Assembly (NCBI RefSeq): GCF_900115005.1
Contig: NZ_FOUY01000006.1
Span: 174,419 to 238,418 of the forward strand
Source of the DNA: Pseudonocardia ammonioxydans
GTDB taxonomy: Bacteria; Actinomycetota; Actinomycetes; Mycobacteriales; Pseudonocardiaceae
DNA length: 64,000 nucleotides
Direction: 5' to 3'
The notes under the pieces are model-generated. The model saw only the letters and a program-made list of their open reading frames with translations. It was not told where the DNA came from and made no database searches. The position numbers and the translations under genes were made by a program. Positions 56,084 through 64,000 of this stretch are shown in pieces (position 1 is the stretch's first letter; every line of letters starts with the position of its first letter).

Positions 56084-56788
56084 ATGGCCGCCGACACCAC
56101 CCCGGTGGAGACCGGATCCGGTGGCCCGCAGCCGTCGGACGACCCCCGGCCCCCCACGCCGAGCAACCCGCGCCGGGCCGCCCGCGCCGCCCGCAAGGCC
56201 CAGTACCGCTCGGCGGGCGGCGCCCGCTGGGGTCTCACCCTGCTCGGGTTCGTGCTGCTGGCCGCCGGGGTGCTGACCATCCTGCTGGTCAGCGGCGTCT
56301 TCGGGCAGCAGCGTCCGCAGCGGCCGGTACTGGACCCGATGATCCAGCAGTTCCTCGTGGCCAACGCGACGGCGACGCGGCTCGTCGCGATCGCCGTCGG
56401 CGTGCTGCTGCTGGTGCTCGGCCTGCTCTGGGCGGCCCGGTCGCTGCGCCCCGAGGGGCACCCCGACCTGGTGCTCGACGGCGGCACCGGCACCGAGATC
56501 CGGATCGACGCCTCGGCCGCGGCCGACGCGGTCGCCGACGGCGCCTCGTCGCTGCCCGGCGTCACCCGGGCCCGTGCCCGGATGGTCGGCAGCGCCGCGG
56601 CGCCGGCCGTGCGGGCCACCGTCTGGATCGACGAGGACGTCGCCGACGACGAGGTCGCCGAGATCTGCCGTCGGCTCGACGCCGAGGTGCTCGCCCAGGT
56701 GCGGGACTCGCTCGGCCTGGCCGACCTGCCGGTCGCGGTCCGCCTGGAGCTGGACTCGGCACCACGCTCCGGACCGCGGGTGGCCTGA
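56084..56788 (+). CDS. AmaP-like membrane anchor protein of the Asp23 operon
   Basis: A 234-residue protein with two membrane helices (about 48-72 and 100-118) and a C-terminal domain of roughly 110 residues resembling the Asp23 fold (IRIDASAAADAVADGASSLP to LADLPVAVRLELD). The N-terminus is basic and Pro-rich. This layout matches the alkaline-shock membrane anchor AmaP, which recruits Asp23. It is the last gene of the operon. Confidence 0.78.
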   Translation: MAADTTPVETGSGGPQPSDDPRPPTPSNPRRAARAARKAQYRSAGGARWGLTLLGFVLLAAGVLTILLVSGVFGQQRPQRPVLDPMIQQFLVANATATRLVAIAVGVLLLVLGLLWAARSLRPEGHPDLVLDGGTGTEIRIDASAAADAVADGASSLPGVTRARARMVGSAAAPAVRATVWIDEDVADDEVAEICRRLDAEVLAQVRDSLGLADLPVAVRLELDSAPRSGPRVA

Positions 56789-56890
56789 CCGGCGGGCCGC
56801 ACGTCCCCCGTGCGGCCGGGCCGCCGGCCCGGCCCCGGCATGACCCGGTTCACAGCGGCCGGGCCGGGCGGGCGACGTACCGTCGTCGGC

Positions 56891-57643
56891 ATGAGTGCAC
56901 TGCTGGACGGCAAGAAGGCCCTGGTCACCGGCGCCGGCAGCGGGATCGGTGCCGCGGTGGCCCGCCGCCTGGCCGCCGACGGGGCCGCGGTCCACGCGGT
57001 CGACCTCGACGCCGAACGGGTCACGTCGCTGGCCGCCGAGAACGACCTGATCACCCCGCTCGCCTGCGACCTGTCCGACCTCGACGCCGTCGAGCAGCTG
57101 CCCGGCGACATCGACGTCCTGGTCAACAACGCCGGGCGCCAGCACGTGTCCCGCCTCGAGGAGTTCGACCCGGACACGTTCTCCCAGATCCTGCGCCTGA
57201 TGCTCGAGTCGCCGTTCCGGCTGATCCGCAAGTCCCTGCCGCACATGTACTCCCGCGGCTGGGGCCGGGTCGTGAACATCTCCAGCGCGCACGGTCTGCG
57301 CGCCTCGCCGTACAAGTCGGCCTACGTCTCGGCCAAGCACGGGCTCGAGGGCCTGTCCAAGGTCACCGCGCTGGAGGGGGCCGAGCACGGGGTCACCAGC
57401 AACTGCATCAACCCGGCCTACGTCCGCACCCCGCTGGTCGAGGCGCAGATCGCCGACCAGGCCCGCACCCACGGGATCTCCGAGGACGAGGTCATCGAGA
57501 AGATCATGCTCACCCCGGTCGCGGTGAAGCGGCTGATCGAGCCGGCCGAGACCGCCGAGCTGGCCGCGCTGCTGTGGGGACCGGCGTCGGCGTCGATCAC
57601 CGGGACGTCGCTGAGCCAGGACGGCGGCTGGACCGCCCGCTAG
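56891..57643 (+). CDS. 3-hydroxybutyrate dehydrogenase-like short-chain dehydrogenase
   Basis: A 250-residue SDR. The cofactor motif TGAGSGIG is near residue 13, NNAG near 79, NISSAHG contains the catalytic Ser, and YVSAKHG the catalytic Tyr and Lys (near 144). The C-terminus ITGTSLSQDGGWTA and the HGL-like substrate loop resemble 3-hydroxybutyrate dehydrogenase (BdhA), which links beta-hydroxybutyrate to acetoacetate. ATG 56891 lies seven bases after TACCGT (56878-56883), so a leaderless start is likely. Confidence 0.85.
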   Translation: MSALLDGKKALVTGAGSGIGAAVARRLAADGAAVHAVDLDAERVTSLAAENDLITPLACDLSDLDAVEQLPGDIDVLVNNAGRQHVSRLEEFDPDTFSQILRLMLESPFRLIRKSLPHMYSRGWGRVVNISSAHGLRASPYKSAYVSAKHGLEGLSKVTALEGAEHGVTSNCINPAYVRTPLVEAQIADQARTHGISEDEVIEKIMLTPVAVKRLIEPAETAELAALLWGPASASITGTSLSQDGGWTAR

Positions 57644-57743
57644 GCACCGTCTCTCTCACCGGGTTCTCACCCCGGGCCCGGCACACTCCACCCGGGAGGG
57701 GCGCGGTGCGCCCGGGGTCCGGTTCGGCAGCAGGGGGCGACGC

Positions 57744-59363
57744 GTGCGGCGGTCGACGGGGCACCCGCGGGTGCGGTGGTCCCGCCGGGGCGCCGCGGGG
57801 CTGGTCGTCCTGCTCGCGCTCGCGCTGCTCGCCGGCTGCGCCGCCGGGCCGTCCCAGCGCCCACCGGTCGCCGTCCGCGGTGAGCTGCTGCCCGCCGCTC
57901 CCCCGCCGCCCGCCGCGCAGGCGCCGGCCGACCCGGACCGGCTGCCCGAGGCCGAGCCGCTGCGGAGCGGGCCGCCGTTCGCCGACTGCACCGACGACGT
58001 CCTGGCCGGACTGGCGGCGGCCGGGACACCGGTGCCCGAGGGACGGACGCTGCGGATCGGGTGCGGGCGCCTCACGGTGCCCGCCGACCGCAACCGGCCC
58101 GACCTGGGCCCGGCCCGGCTCGGCCTGACGAAGGTGACCGCCCCCGGCGCCCCCGCCGACCTGCCCGCCCTGGTCGTGCTCGGCGACACCGGGGTCGACG
58201 GCTCCGCGCGGGCCGCGGCCCGGCTCGCCGCGCAGCTGCCCGACCCCGTCCTGCAGCGCTACCAGGTGATCGGGATGGACCGCCGCGGCACCGGCGAGGA
58301 CCTGCTCGACTGCGCCCCCGCCGACGCCCGCGCCGCGCTGCTCGACGCCGGCCCCGAGCGCGGCGACGAGGCCGCCATGTCGGCGCTGCTCGAACGGTCC
58401 CGGTCGATCGTGCAGGACTGCTACCTGCTCCTGGGCGGCCAGCTGACCAGCTTCAAGGCCGCCGGCTCCGCCGACGACGTGGAGGCGCTGCGCACGACGC
58501 TCGGGCTGGCCCGGCTGAACCTGATCGGCGTCGGCGACGGCGCGGACGCGGCCGCGGGCTGGGTCGCCGGGCACCCGGGCGCCGTCGGCCGGGTCGTCCT
58601 GGACGGGCCCGGGGACCCCACCCTCGACGAGCCCGCCCGCACCGAGGCCGTCACGGCCGCCGCCGAGTCGGCGTTCGACGCCTTCGCCGGTGCCTGCGCG
58701 ACCGGGCCGGACTGCCCGCTCGGCCCGGACCCGCGCGCGAGCGTGCGCCGCCTGGTCGACCGGCTCTCCGGCACCGCGCTGCCGGTCGGGGACGGCGACT
58801 CGCTCACCGCGGGCGCCACCCTGCGGGCGGTGCGCACGCTGCTGTCGCAGCCGTCCCGGTGGCCGGAGCTGCAGACGGCGCTGGCGCAGGCCGACGCCGG
58901 GGACGGGGCCGGGCTCGCCCGCCTCCTGGCCCCGCTCGGCGGGCCGCAGGGCCGGTTCGACGCCGCCCTGGCCACCCGGTGCAACGACAGCAGGGTGCGG
59001 GCCACCCCCGGGGAGGCGGCCGCCCGGGCGGCGGACTGGGACGAGCGTTTCCCGCTGTTCGGCGTCGCCGCGGCCCAGGACCTGGTGGCGTGCGGGCCGT
59101 GGCCGTCGGGCGGGCAGGTCGCCCCCGCCACCCCGCAGGGCAGCGCCCTGCCACCGGTGCTGGTCCTGGGCACCGCCCAGGACCCGCGTGCCCCGCAGAG
59201 CGGTGCGGAGCGCACCGCCGAGCAGCTCGGCAACGGGCGGCTGGTCCGCTGGGAGGGCGCCGGCACCGGGGCGTACCCGCGCACCCCGTGCGTGAACGCG
59301 GTCGTCGGCCGCGCGCTGCTCGAGGGCCGGGCCCCGGCCGAGCCGGTCGTCTGCCCGCCGTAA
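57744..59363 (+). CDS. TAP-like alpha/beta hydrolase lipoprotein with lost catalytic residues
   Basis: A 539-residue exported lipoprotein (lipobox LLAGC, Cys 32) related to tripeptidyl aminopeptidases and mycobacterial TAP-like hydrolases. The oxyanion region GMDRRGTGEDLLDC is kept and disulfide Cys are present. At the nucleophile elbow, normally G-x-S-Y-G, the sequence is GVGDG (near 262), so the Ser is gone. The Asp position reads TAQDPRAP, but the His motif is EGAGTGAYP with no His. Two of three catalytic residues are missing, so it is predicted to be a pseudoenzyme or binding protein. AGGGGG lies ahead of the GTG start. Confidence 0.85.
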   Translation: MRRSTGHPRVRWSRRGAAGLVVLLALALLAGCAAGPSQRPPVAVRGELLPAAPPPPAAQAPADPDRLPEAEPLRSGPPFADCTDDVLAGLAAAGTPVPEGRTLRIGCGRLTVPADRNRPDLGPARLGLTKVTAPGAPADLPALVVLGDTGVDGSARAAARLAAQLPDPVLQRYQVIGMDRRGTGEDLLDCAPADARAALLDAGPERGDEAAMSALLERSRSIVQDCYLLLGGQLTSFKAAGSADDVEALRTTLGLARLNLIGVGDGADAAAGWVAGHPGAVGRVVLDGPGDPTLDEPARTEAVTAAAESAFDAFAGACATGPDCPLGPDPRASVRRLVDRLSGTALPVGDGDSLTAGATLRAVRTLLSQPSRWPELQTALAQADAGDGAGLARLLAPLGGPQGRFDAALATRCNDSRVRATPGEAAARAADWDERFPLFGVAAAQDLVACGPWPSGGQVAPATPQGSALPPVLVLGTAQDPRAPQSGAERTAEQLGNGRLVRWEGAGTGAYPRTPCVNAVVGRALLEGRAPAEPVVCPP

Positions 59364-59782
59364 CCGGTTGCGCCGGACGGTGCACGGTTCGTGATCGAAC
59401 AGTGCGACGAAGCCGACATCCCAGGTCACGATTCCGTATCCGCGCATTCCGAAGCGTATTGCGTCGCAGCGGGTCCGTGATGCCTGCGACCTGCGGGTAC
59501 GGATCGGTGACCGAATTCCCGGAACGGTGTCCGCACCGCCACGAAACCGATACGGAACCGCCTGCACGGCTTACCGGGCCCCCTCGTTGGGGCTAGGCTC
59601 CCTCGAACGAGGGGGGTCACCGCAGGTCGCACCGGTCACGCCGACGAGCGCGCGGCGACCACCGTCGTCCGTGGGCCGCATGTAACGCCGGTGGGACCAA
59701 CCGGCGAGCGTGCAGACGGACGGTGCGGCAGGACCGGTCGGCCCGTGCCGCTCGGCGGCGGGAATCGGGCGGGAGGAGCACG
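59364..59782. other. Gene-free control region of the glycine betaine importer
   Basis: A 419-base stretch with no credible gene, somewhat AT-richer than its surroundings. It contains GTTCGTGATCGAAC (a 14-base palindrome near 59386), the far-apart inverted pair TTCCGTATC and GATACGGAA, and a hairpin CCCTCGAACGAGGG near 59600. It holds the promoter of the importer operon. A regulatory RNA leader is possible, but no known riboswitch class could be matched by eye. Confidence 0.5.
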
Positions 59783-60466
59783 GTGGATTTCTTCACCTAT
59801 GTCGGGTCGGAACTGGACGAGTTGGTGTTCTACGGCCAGCAGCACTTTCTGCTGGTCGCCATTGCGGTCGGAATCGCCGGTGCCATCTCGCTCGCTGCGG
59901 GCATGCTCCTGCACACGAACCGGCTGACCCCGGACTCCTGGAGCAAGCCGCTGCGCATCGGGTCCCGCGAGGGCCTGCTCGTCGCGAGCTCGGCCGCGCT
60001 GACCATCCCGTCGCTGGCGTTGTTCGGCCTGCTGCAGCCGGTGCTCGGCCTCGGCGCGACGCCCTCGCTCACCGCGCTCGCCATCTATTCGATCTACCCG
60101 ATCCTGCGCAACGTCGTGGCCGGGCTGTCCTCGGTCGACGACGCCGTGCTGGAGTCCGCCCGCGGGATGGGCATGGGCCCGGTCCGGCGGATGCTGTCCA
60201 TCCAGCTCCCGCTGGCCTGGCCGGTCATCCTGTCCGGGATCCGGGTCGCGGTCCTGATCATCATCGGGATCGCGGTCGTCGCCGGGGCGATCAACGGCCC
60301 CGGTTTCGGCTCGTCGCTGTTCCTGGGCCTGCAGCGGCTGGGCTCGGTCAACTCGTTCAACCAGGTTCTGGCAGCCACGCTCGGCTGCCTCGTCGTGGCC
60401 GCCGTCTACGAACTCGTGTTCTGGGCCGTGCAGCGCTTCACCACCCCGAGGGGGATCCGTGTCTGA
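59783..60466 (+). CDS. Glycine betaine/proline ABC transporter permease (first)
   Basis: A 227-residue permease of the ProW/OpuCB family with six membrane helices. The ATPase-contact loop is ESARGMGMGPVRRMLSIQLP, and AINGPGFGSSLFLGLQRLG follows. These importers take up glycine betaine, choline or carnitine as osmoprotectants. GTG 59783 has GGGAGGAG eight bases ahead. The next gene starts eight bases before its stop. Confidence 0.92.
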   Translation: MDFFTYVGSELDELVFYGQQHFLLVAIAVGIAGAISLAAGMLLHTNRLTPDSWSKPLRIGSREGLLVASSAALTIPSLALFGLLQPVLGLGATPSLTALAIYSIYPILRNVVAGLSSVDDAVLESARGMGMGPVRRMLSIQLPLAWPVILSGIRVAVLIIIGIAVVAGAINGPGFGSSLFLGLQRLGSVNSFNQVLAATLGCLVVAAVYELVFWAVQRFTTPRGIRV

Positions 60467-61532
60467 TTCCGGCAAACCGATGATCGCCCTCGAAGGCATC
60501 AGCAAGACCTACCCGAAGGCGGCGGCCCCGGCCGTCCAGGAGCTCAACCTCGAGGTCCCCGAGGGCACGATCTCGATGTTCATCGGGCCGTCCGGCTGCG
60601 GCAAGACGACCACGCTCAAGATGATGAACAGGCTGATCGAGCCGACCACCGGGCGGATCCTGCTCGACGGCGAGGACGTCACCACGGTCAATGCCGACGA
60701 GCTGCGCCGCCGGATCGGCTACGTCATCCAGCAGGTCGGCCTGTTCCCGCACTTCACCATCGCCGACAACATCGCCGTCGTCCCGAAGATCCTCGGCTGG
60801 GACCGCAACCGGATCACCGCCCGGGTCGACGAGCTGCTGCACCTGGTCGGCCTGGAGCCCAAGGACTACCGCGACCGCTACCCCCGTCAGCTCTCCGGTG
60901 GCCAGCAGCAGCGGATCGGCGTCGCCCGTGGGCTCGCGGCCGACCCGTCGGTGATGCTGATGGACGAGCCGTTCGGCGCCATCGACCCGATCACCCGCGA
61001 CCGGCTGCAGGACGAGTTCCTCGAGCTGCAGCAGCAGATCGCGAAGACGATCTGCTTCGTCACCCACGACCTGAGCGAGGCGGTCAAGCTCGGCGACCGG
61101 ATCGCCGTGTTCGGGCCCGGCGGGACGCTGCAGCAGTACGACACCCCGGACAACGTGCTGACCCACCCGGCGAACGAGTTCGTCGGCGAGTTCGTCGGCT
61201 CCGGTGCCGCGGTGCGGCGGCTGTCGTTGCTCGAGCTGTCCCGCCTCGAGCTGCAGTCGGTCGGGCTCGACGGCACCGGCGAACGCAACGGGGCGCCCAC
61301 CTACGAGGCCGATGCCGAGGGCCGCCCGGTCCGCTGGGCGTACCTGCCGGGAACCCAGGCCCGGCCCAAGCTGGTCACGGTGCCGCACACCGGCACGGTC
61401 TACGACGCCGTCGACGTCATGCTCGACTCCCAGACCGAGCTCGTCGGCGTCGTCGACGGCGAGCAGCGGCTGCAGGGCGCGCTCTGGTGGAAGGACCTCG
61501 TCGAGGGTCTGAAGACCAAGGGGCAGGCGTGA
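60459..61532 (+). CDS. Glycine betaine ABC transporter ATP-binding protein (OpuCA/ProV-like)
   Basis: A 357-residue ATPase. Walker A GPSGCGKTT, signature LSGGQQQR and Walker B VMLMDEPF are intact. The regulatory C-terminal part keeps a CBS-like half (VPHTGTVYDAVDVMLDSQTE) typical of osmo-regulated OpuCA, which senses ionic strength or c-di-AMP. It starts eight bases inside the permease gene, and its stop overlaps the next permease (GTGA). Confidence 0.93.
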   Translation: MSDSGKPMIALEGISKTYPKAAAPAVQELNLEVPEGTISMFIGPSGCGKTTTLKMMNRLIEPTTGRILLDGEDVTTVNADELRRRIGYVIQQVGLFPHFTIADNIAVVPKILGWDRNRITARVDELLHLVGLEPKDYRDRYPRQLSGGQQQRIGVARGLAADPSVMLMDEPFGAIDPITRDRLQDEFLELQQQIAKTICFVTHDLSEAVKLGDRIAVFGPGGTLQQYDTPDNVLTHPANEFVGEFVGSGAAVRRLSLLELSRLELQSVGLDGTGERNGAPTYEADAEGRPVRWAYLPGTQARPKLVTVPHTGTVYDAVDVMLDSQTELVGVVDGEQRLQGALWWKDLVEGLKTKGQA

Positions 61533-62320
61533 GCGCCTCGGCCGCGGAGGCCACCGGCACCGCGCAGGCCCCGGACACCCCGCGCCGCACCCGCACGAAG
61601 ATCGACAAGGCGCTGATCGTCAACCCGATCATCGCCGTCGTCGGTCTCGCCGCGGTGTTCGCCTACGCCGCGGTACAGGGCCTCGACGACGTCGAACGCT
61701 CGGTGATCAACGCGGAGGAGCTGGGCCGCCGGCTGTGGGAGCACCTGCTGCTGACCGGCCTGTCGACACTCGTCGTCATCGTGGTCGCGATCCCGGCCGG
61801 GGTCGCGCTCAGCCGGCCGGGCGCGGGCCGGGTCCAGCGCCCGGTGCTGGCGTTCGCCGGGTTCATGCAGGCGCTGCCCGCGTTCGGTGTGATCGTGCTG
61901 CTCGCGTTCTCACCGCTCGGGCTCGGGCTGCCCACCGCCGTCGTCGCGCTCGCCATCGCCGCGCTGCTGCCCGTGCTGACCAACACCGTCGTCGGCCTGC
62001 AGCAGGTCGACCGGGCCCTGATCGAGGCCGCGCGCGGGATCGGGATGTCGGCCCGGCAGACCCTGTTCCGGGTCGAGCTGCCGCTGGCCACGCCGGTCAT
62101 GGTCGCCGGGGTGCGGGTCGCGCTGGTGCTCAACGTCGGCACCGCCGCCCTGGCCACCTACATCGGCGCCGGCGGCCTCGGCGAGCCGATCAAGGGCATG
62201 CTCGAGCTCGGCCGCCCCACCGGAACCCTCGTCGCCGCGGCCATCGTCGCCGCGCTGGCCCTGATCGTGGACTGGCTCGCCGGTCTCGCCGAGTACGCCG
62301 TCCGCCGCAACGCCGGCTGA
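61529..62320 (+). CDS. Glycine betaine/proline ABC transporter permease (second)
   Basis: A 263-residue permease. After a Thr/Arg-rich N-terminus come the helices; the EAA loop is EAARGIGMSARQTLFRVELP, and NVGTAALATYIGAGGLGEPI follows. Having two different permeases is characteristic of OpuC-type importers. GTG 61529 overlaps the ATPase stop. Confidence 0.92.
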   Translation: MSASAAEATGTAQAPDTPRRTRTKIDKALIVNPIIAVVGLAAVFAYAAVQGLDDVERSVINAEELGRRLWEHLLLTGLSTLVVIVVAIPAGVALSRPGAGRVQRPVLAFAGFMQALPAFGVIVLLAFSPLGLGLPTAVVALAIAALLPVLTNTVVGLQQVDRALIEAARGIGMSARQTLFRVELPLATPVMVAGVRVALVLNVGTAALATYIGAGGLGEPIKGMLELGRPTGTLVAAAIVAALALIVDWLAGLAEYAVRRNAG

Positions 62321-62371
62321 CCGCGACTCCCACTCCCCACGTCCCGCAGTACCGCACTCCCTGGAGGACAC

Positions 62372-63343
62372 GTGAGATTCGGACGATCCCGGCGCATCGC
62401 CCTGACGGCGATCGCGGCGGCCACGGCAGTCGCCCTCGCGGGTTGCGGCGGCCTGAGCGGCGGCGGTCCCTCGGCCTCCGGCGGCTCGCTCGCCGAGGCC
62501 GGCAACCTGGAGGGCGTCGACTACATCGTCGGCGGCAAGAACTTCGACGAACAGCTCGTGCTGTGCGAGGTCACCGTCGCGGCACTCGAGGCGGCCGGTG
62601 GCAACGTCACCCCGCGCTGCAACCTCGGTGGTACCGACGTCGCCCGGCAGGCGCTGCTCTCCGGCGACATCAACATCTACTGGGACTACACCGGCACCGC
62701 GTGGGCGTCGTTCTTCAAGGAGACCCAGCGCATCCCCGACGACAACGAGCTCTACCGCCTGGTCGCCGAGCGCGACCTGCAGGAGAACCAGCTGGTCTGG
62801 CTGGACAAGGCGAGCTTCAACAACACCTACGCCTTCGCCATGACCGAGGCGAAGTCCCAGGAGCTGGGCATCACCACGCTCTCGGACATGGCCAACCACA
62901 TCCGGTCCGGCCAGCCCGGCTCGGTGTGTGTCGAGACCGAGTACAACTCCCGTGACGACGGCCTGCGCGGCCTGCAGGAGACCTACGACTTCCAGATTCC
63001 CGAGGGCGGCACCCAGGTGCTGGCCACCGGCGTGATCTACCAGGCGACCGCCGACGGCCGCTGCCTGTTCGGCGAGGTCTTCACCACCGACGGCCGCATC
63101 CCCGGCCTGAAGCTGAAGGTCCTGGAGGACGACAAGAAGTACCACGTCACCTACAACGCGGCGCCGATCGTCCGCGAGGAGACCTACAACCAGAACCAGG
63201 CGATCCGCGAGGTCATGAAGCCGATCTCGGACGCGCTCGACTACGAGACCATGCTGCGCCTCAACGGCCAGGTCTCGTCCGACGGCATGGACCCGCGCCA
63301 GGTGGCCCGGGACTGGATGACCGAGCAAGGCTTTATTGGGTAG
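62372..63343 (+). CDS. Glycine betaine/choline ABC transporter substrate-binding lipoprotein
   Basis: A 323-residue lipoprotein (signal then lipobox ALAGC, Cys 25). The OpuAC-type domain shows GGKNFDEQLVLCEVTVAALE, NIYWDYTGTAWASF and the Trp/Tyr residues that cage the quaternary ammonium group. It completes the four-gene importer. GTG 62372 has GGAGGAC ahead. The stop is followed after six bases by palindrome copy C. Confidence 0.92.
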   Translation: MRFGRSRRIALTAIAAATAVALAGCGGLSGGGPSASGGSLAEAGNLEGVDYIVGGKNFDEQLVLCEVTVAALEAAGGNVTPRCNLGGTDVARQALLSGDINIYWDYTGTAWASFFKETQRIPDDNELYRLVAERDLQENQLVWLDKASFNNTYAFAMTEAKSQELGITTLSDMANHIRSGQPGSVCVETEYNSRDDGLRGLQETYDFQIPEGGTQVLATGVIYQATADGRCLFGEVFTTDGRIPGLKLKVLEDDKKYHVTYNAAPIVREETYNQNQAIREVMKPISDALDYETMLRLNGQVSSDGMDPRQVARDWMTEQGFIG

Positions 63344-63349
63344 TGGCTT

Positions 63350-63389
63350 GTGAGTGGTTATCGCGGTCCTGACCGCGATAACCACTCAC
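63350..63389. repeat. Dispersed palindrome copy C
   Basis: A 40-base palindrome with 19-bp arms (GTGAGTGGTTATCGCGGTC and its complement) around a 2-base turn. The variable pair is A:T, so together with G:C in copy A and T:A in copy B all changes are compensated. It lies between the importer's last gene and the LigD-like gene on the same strand, where it can terminate the importer transcript. Confidence 0.92.
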
Positions 63390-63405
63390 GGGTGCCGGAG
63401 GCGCC

Positions 63406-63972
63406 GTGATCGAGCTGACCAACCTGTCCGGCGAGGTCTTCGACGGCGCCGGGGTGACCAAGCGAGAGCTGATCGACCACCTCGACGCCGTCGCCGACCG
63501 GATCCTGCCGGAGCTGGCCGAGCGGGCACTCACGGTCGTCCGGGCCCGGCCGGGGCAGGCACCGTTCATGCAGAAGAACCTGCCGCGCGGGGCGCCGGGC
63601 TGGATCCCCACCCTGGACGTGTGGGCGGAGACCTCGCAGCGCACCGTCCGCTACCCGGTCTGCACCGACCGGGACACGCTGCTGTGGTTCGGCAACCAGC
63701 GCGCGATCGAGTTCCACCCCACGCTGGTGCCGCACGGGAGCCCGGTGGCCGACGCGCTCGTGGTCGACCTGGACCCGCCCGCGGACGGTGAGTTCAGCCA
63801 GGTGGTGGCGGCTGCCCGGCTGGTCCGGGCCGCGCTGACCGAGCTGGGGCTGGACGCGGCGGTGAAGACCAGCGGGGCGAAGGGTCTGCACCTGCTCGTG
63901 CCGCTGTCAGAGACCCCATGGCCGCTACCGCTGGCCGCCTTGAAGGATGAGAATCGGTGCGGGGTCGGCTGA
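63406..63972 (+). pseudogene. LigD polymerase domain, truncated
   Basis: The first roughly 168 residues match the primase-polymerase domain of LigD-type NHEJ proteins: MQKNLPRGAPGWIPT, VVDLDPPADGEFSQVV (metal-binding DLD) and KTSGAKGLHLLVPL. Family members run on for over 100 more residues with a second catalytic segment. Here the reading changes abruptly near 63907 to unrelated residues (SETPWPLPLAALKDENRCGVG), and a stop follows at 63970. From that point the DNA is less GC-rich and unlike the gene. An insertion element or frameshift at the junction is likely; the rest lies beyond the window. Confidence 0.7.
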
Positions 63973-64000
63973 GCTCGTTCTTGCTTGGTGCGCGAGAGCC

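Noticed and set aside
59364..59782. A c-di-AMP (ydaO) or other known riboswitch
   Set aside because: Some hairpins are present, but I could not match the conserved core of any class by eye; a covariance search is needed.

Overview
The window is very GC-rich (G or C at nearly every third codon position) and densely coded on both strands, with many GTG starts and 4-base ATGA or GTGA gene overlaps. It looks like an actinobacterium of the Pseudonocardiaceae type (Pseudonocardia-like is my guess). Supporting signs are a class A RNase P RNA, the mycobacterial-type block ptpA / cobC-like / Nif3-like / zinc ribbon / RNase H-phosphatase, a TmsA-TmsB pair for 10-methyl-branched fatty acids, and an IdeR/DmdR-like iron box. 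No phage, plasmid, CRISPR or tRNA gene was recognised. The only hint of a mobile insertion is at the right edge, where a ligD-like gene breaks off.

Layout. 0.1-10.7 kb: cytochrome P450 and TetR regulator; an orphan siderophore-type binding lipoprotein; htpG divergent from a small exported protein and a fused secDF; a TPR-like protein, a VOC protein and an esterase. 10.7-15.7 kb: FAD monooxygenase, rnpB, SelO and an AraC regulator. 15.9-22.6 kb: aldehyde dehydrogenase, RutA-like flavin monooxygenase, FMN reductase and a large SARP regulator whose promoter carries four 11-bp-phased heptamers. 22.8-28 kb: BASS-type symporter, TauE-like and ArsB-like permeases, a repeat-rich intergenic region, a small unknown ORF and a serine hydrolase. 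28-30.5 kb: a shortened DedA-like protein coupled to a two-component system.

30.5-39.7 kb: the four-gene coupled block ending in RNase H/phosphatase, ptpA, fructosamine kinase, tmsB and tmsA homologues, and dienelactone hydrolase. 40-46.9 kb: aldo/keto reductase, AbgT transporter, PHB-depolymerase-like esterase, creatininase-family amidohydrolase, GntR regulator with a palindromic operator, and a PhaC-like hydrolase. 47-52.7 kb: acyl-CoA dehydrogenase, a trans-sulfuration-type PLP enzyme and a siderophore ABC importer lacking its own binding protein. 52.7-59.4 kb: a RibD-like reductase, a seven-gene Asp23/Gls24 envelope operon that includes a J-domain-like protein, a 3-hydroxybutyrate dehydrogenase-like SDR, and a TAP-like lipoprotein that has lost catalytic residues. 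59.8-63.3 kb: a complete glycine betaine type ABC importer. 63.4-64 kb: a broken LigD-polymerase gene.

The most striking non-coding signals are three things. First, a 40-48 bp palindrome occurs three times at gene ends (36168, 48121, 63350), with the same variable base pair changed in a compensating way in each copy. Second, the SARP promoter array matches the textbook geometry of SARP binding sites. Third, a -10-like TANCGT motif sits 6-7 bases before the start codon of several genes, which suggests widespread leaderless transcripts.
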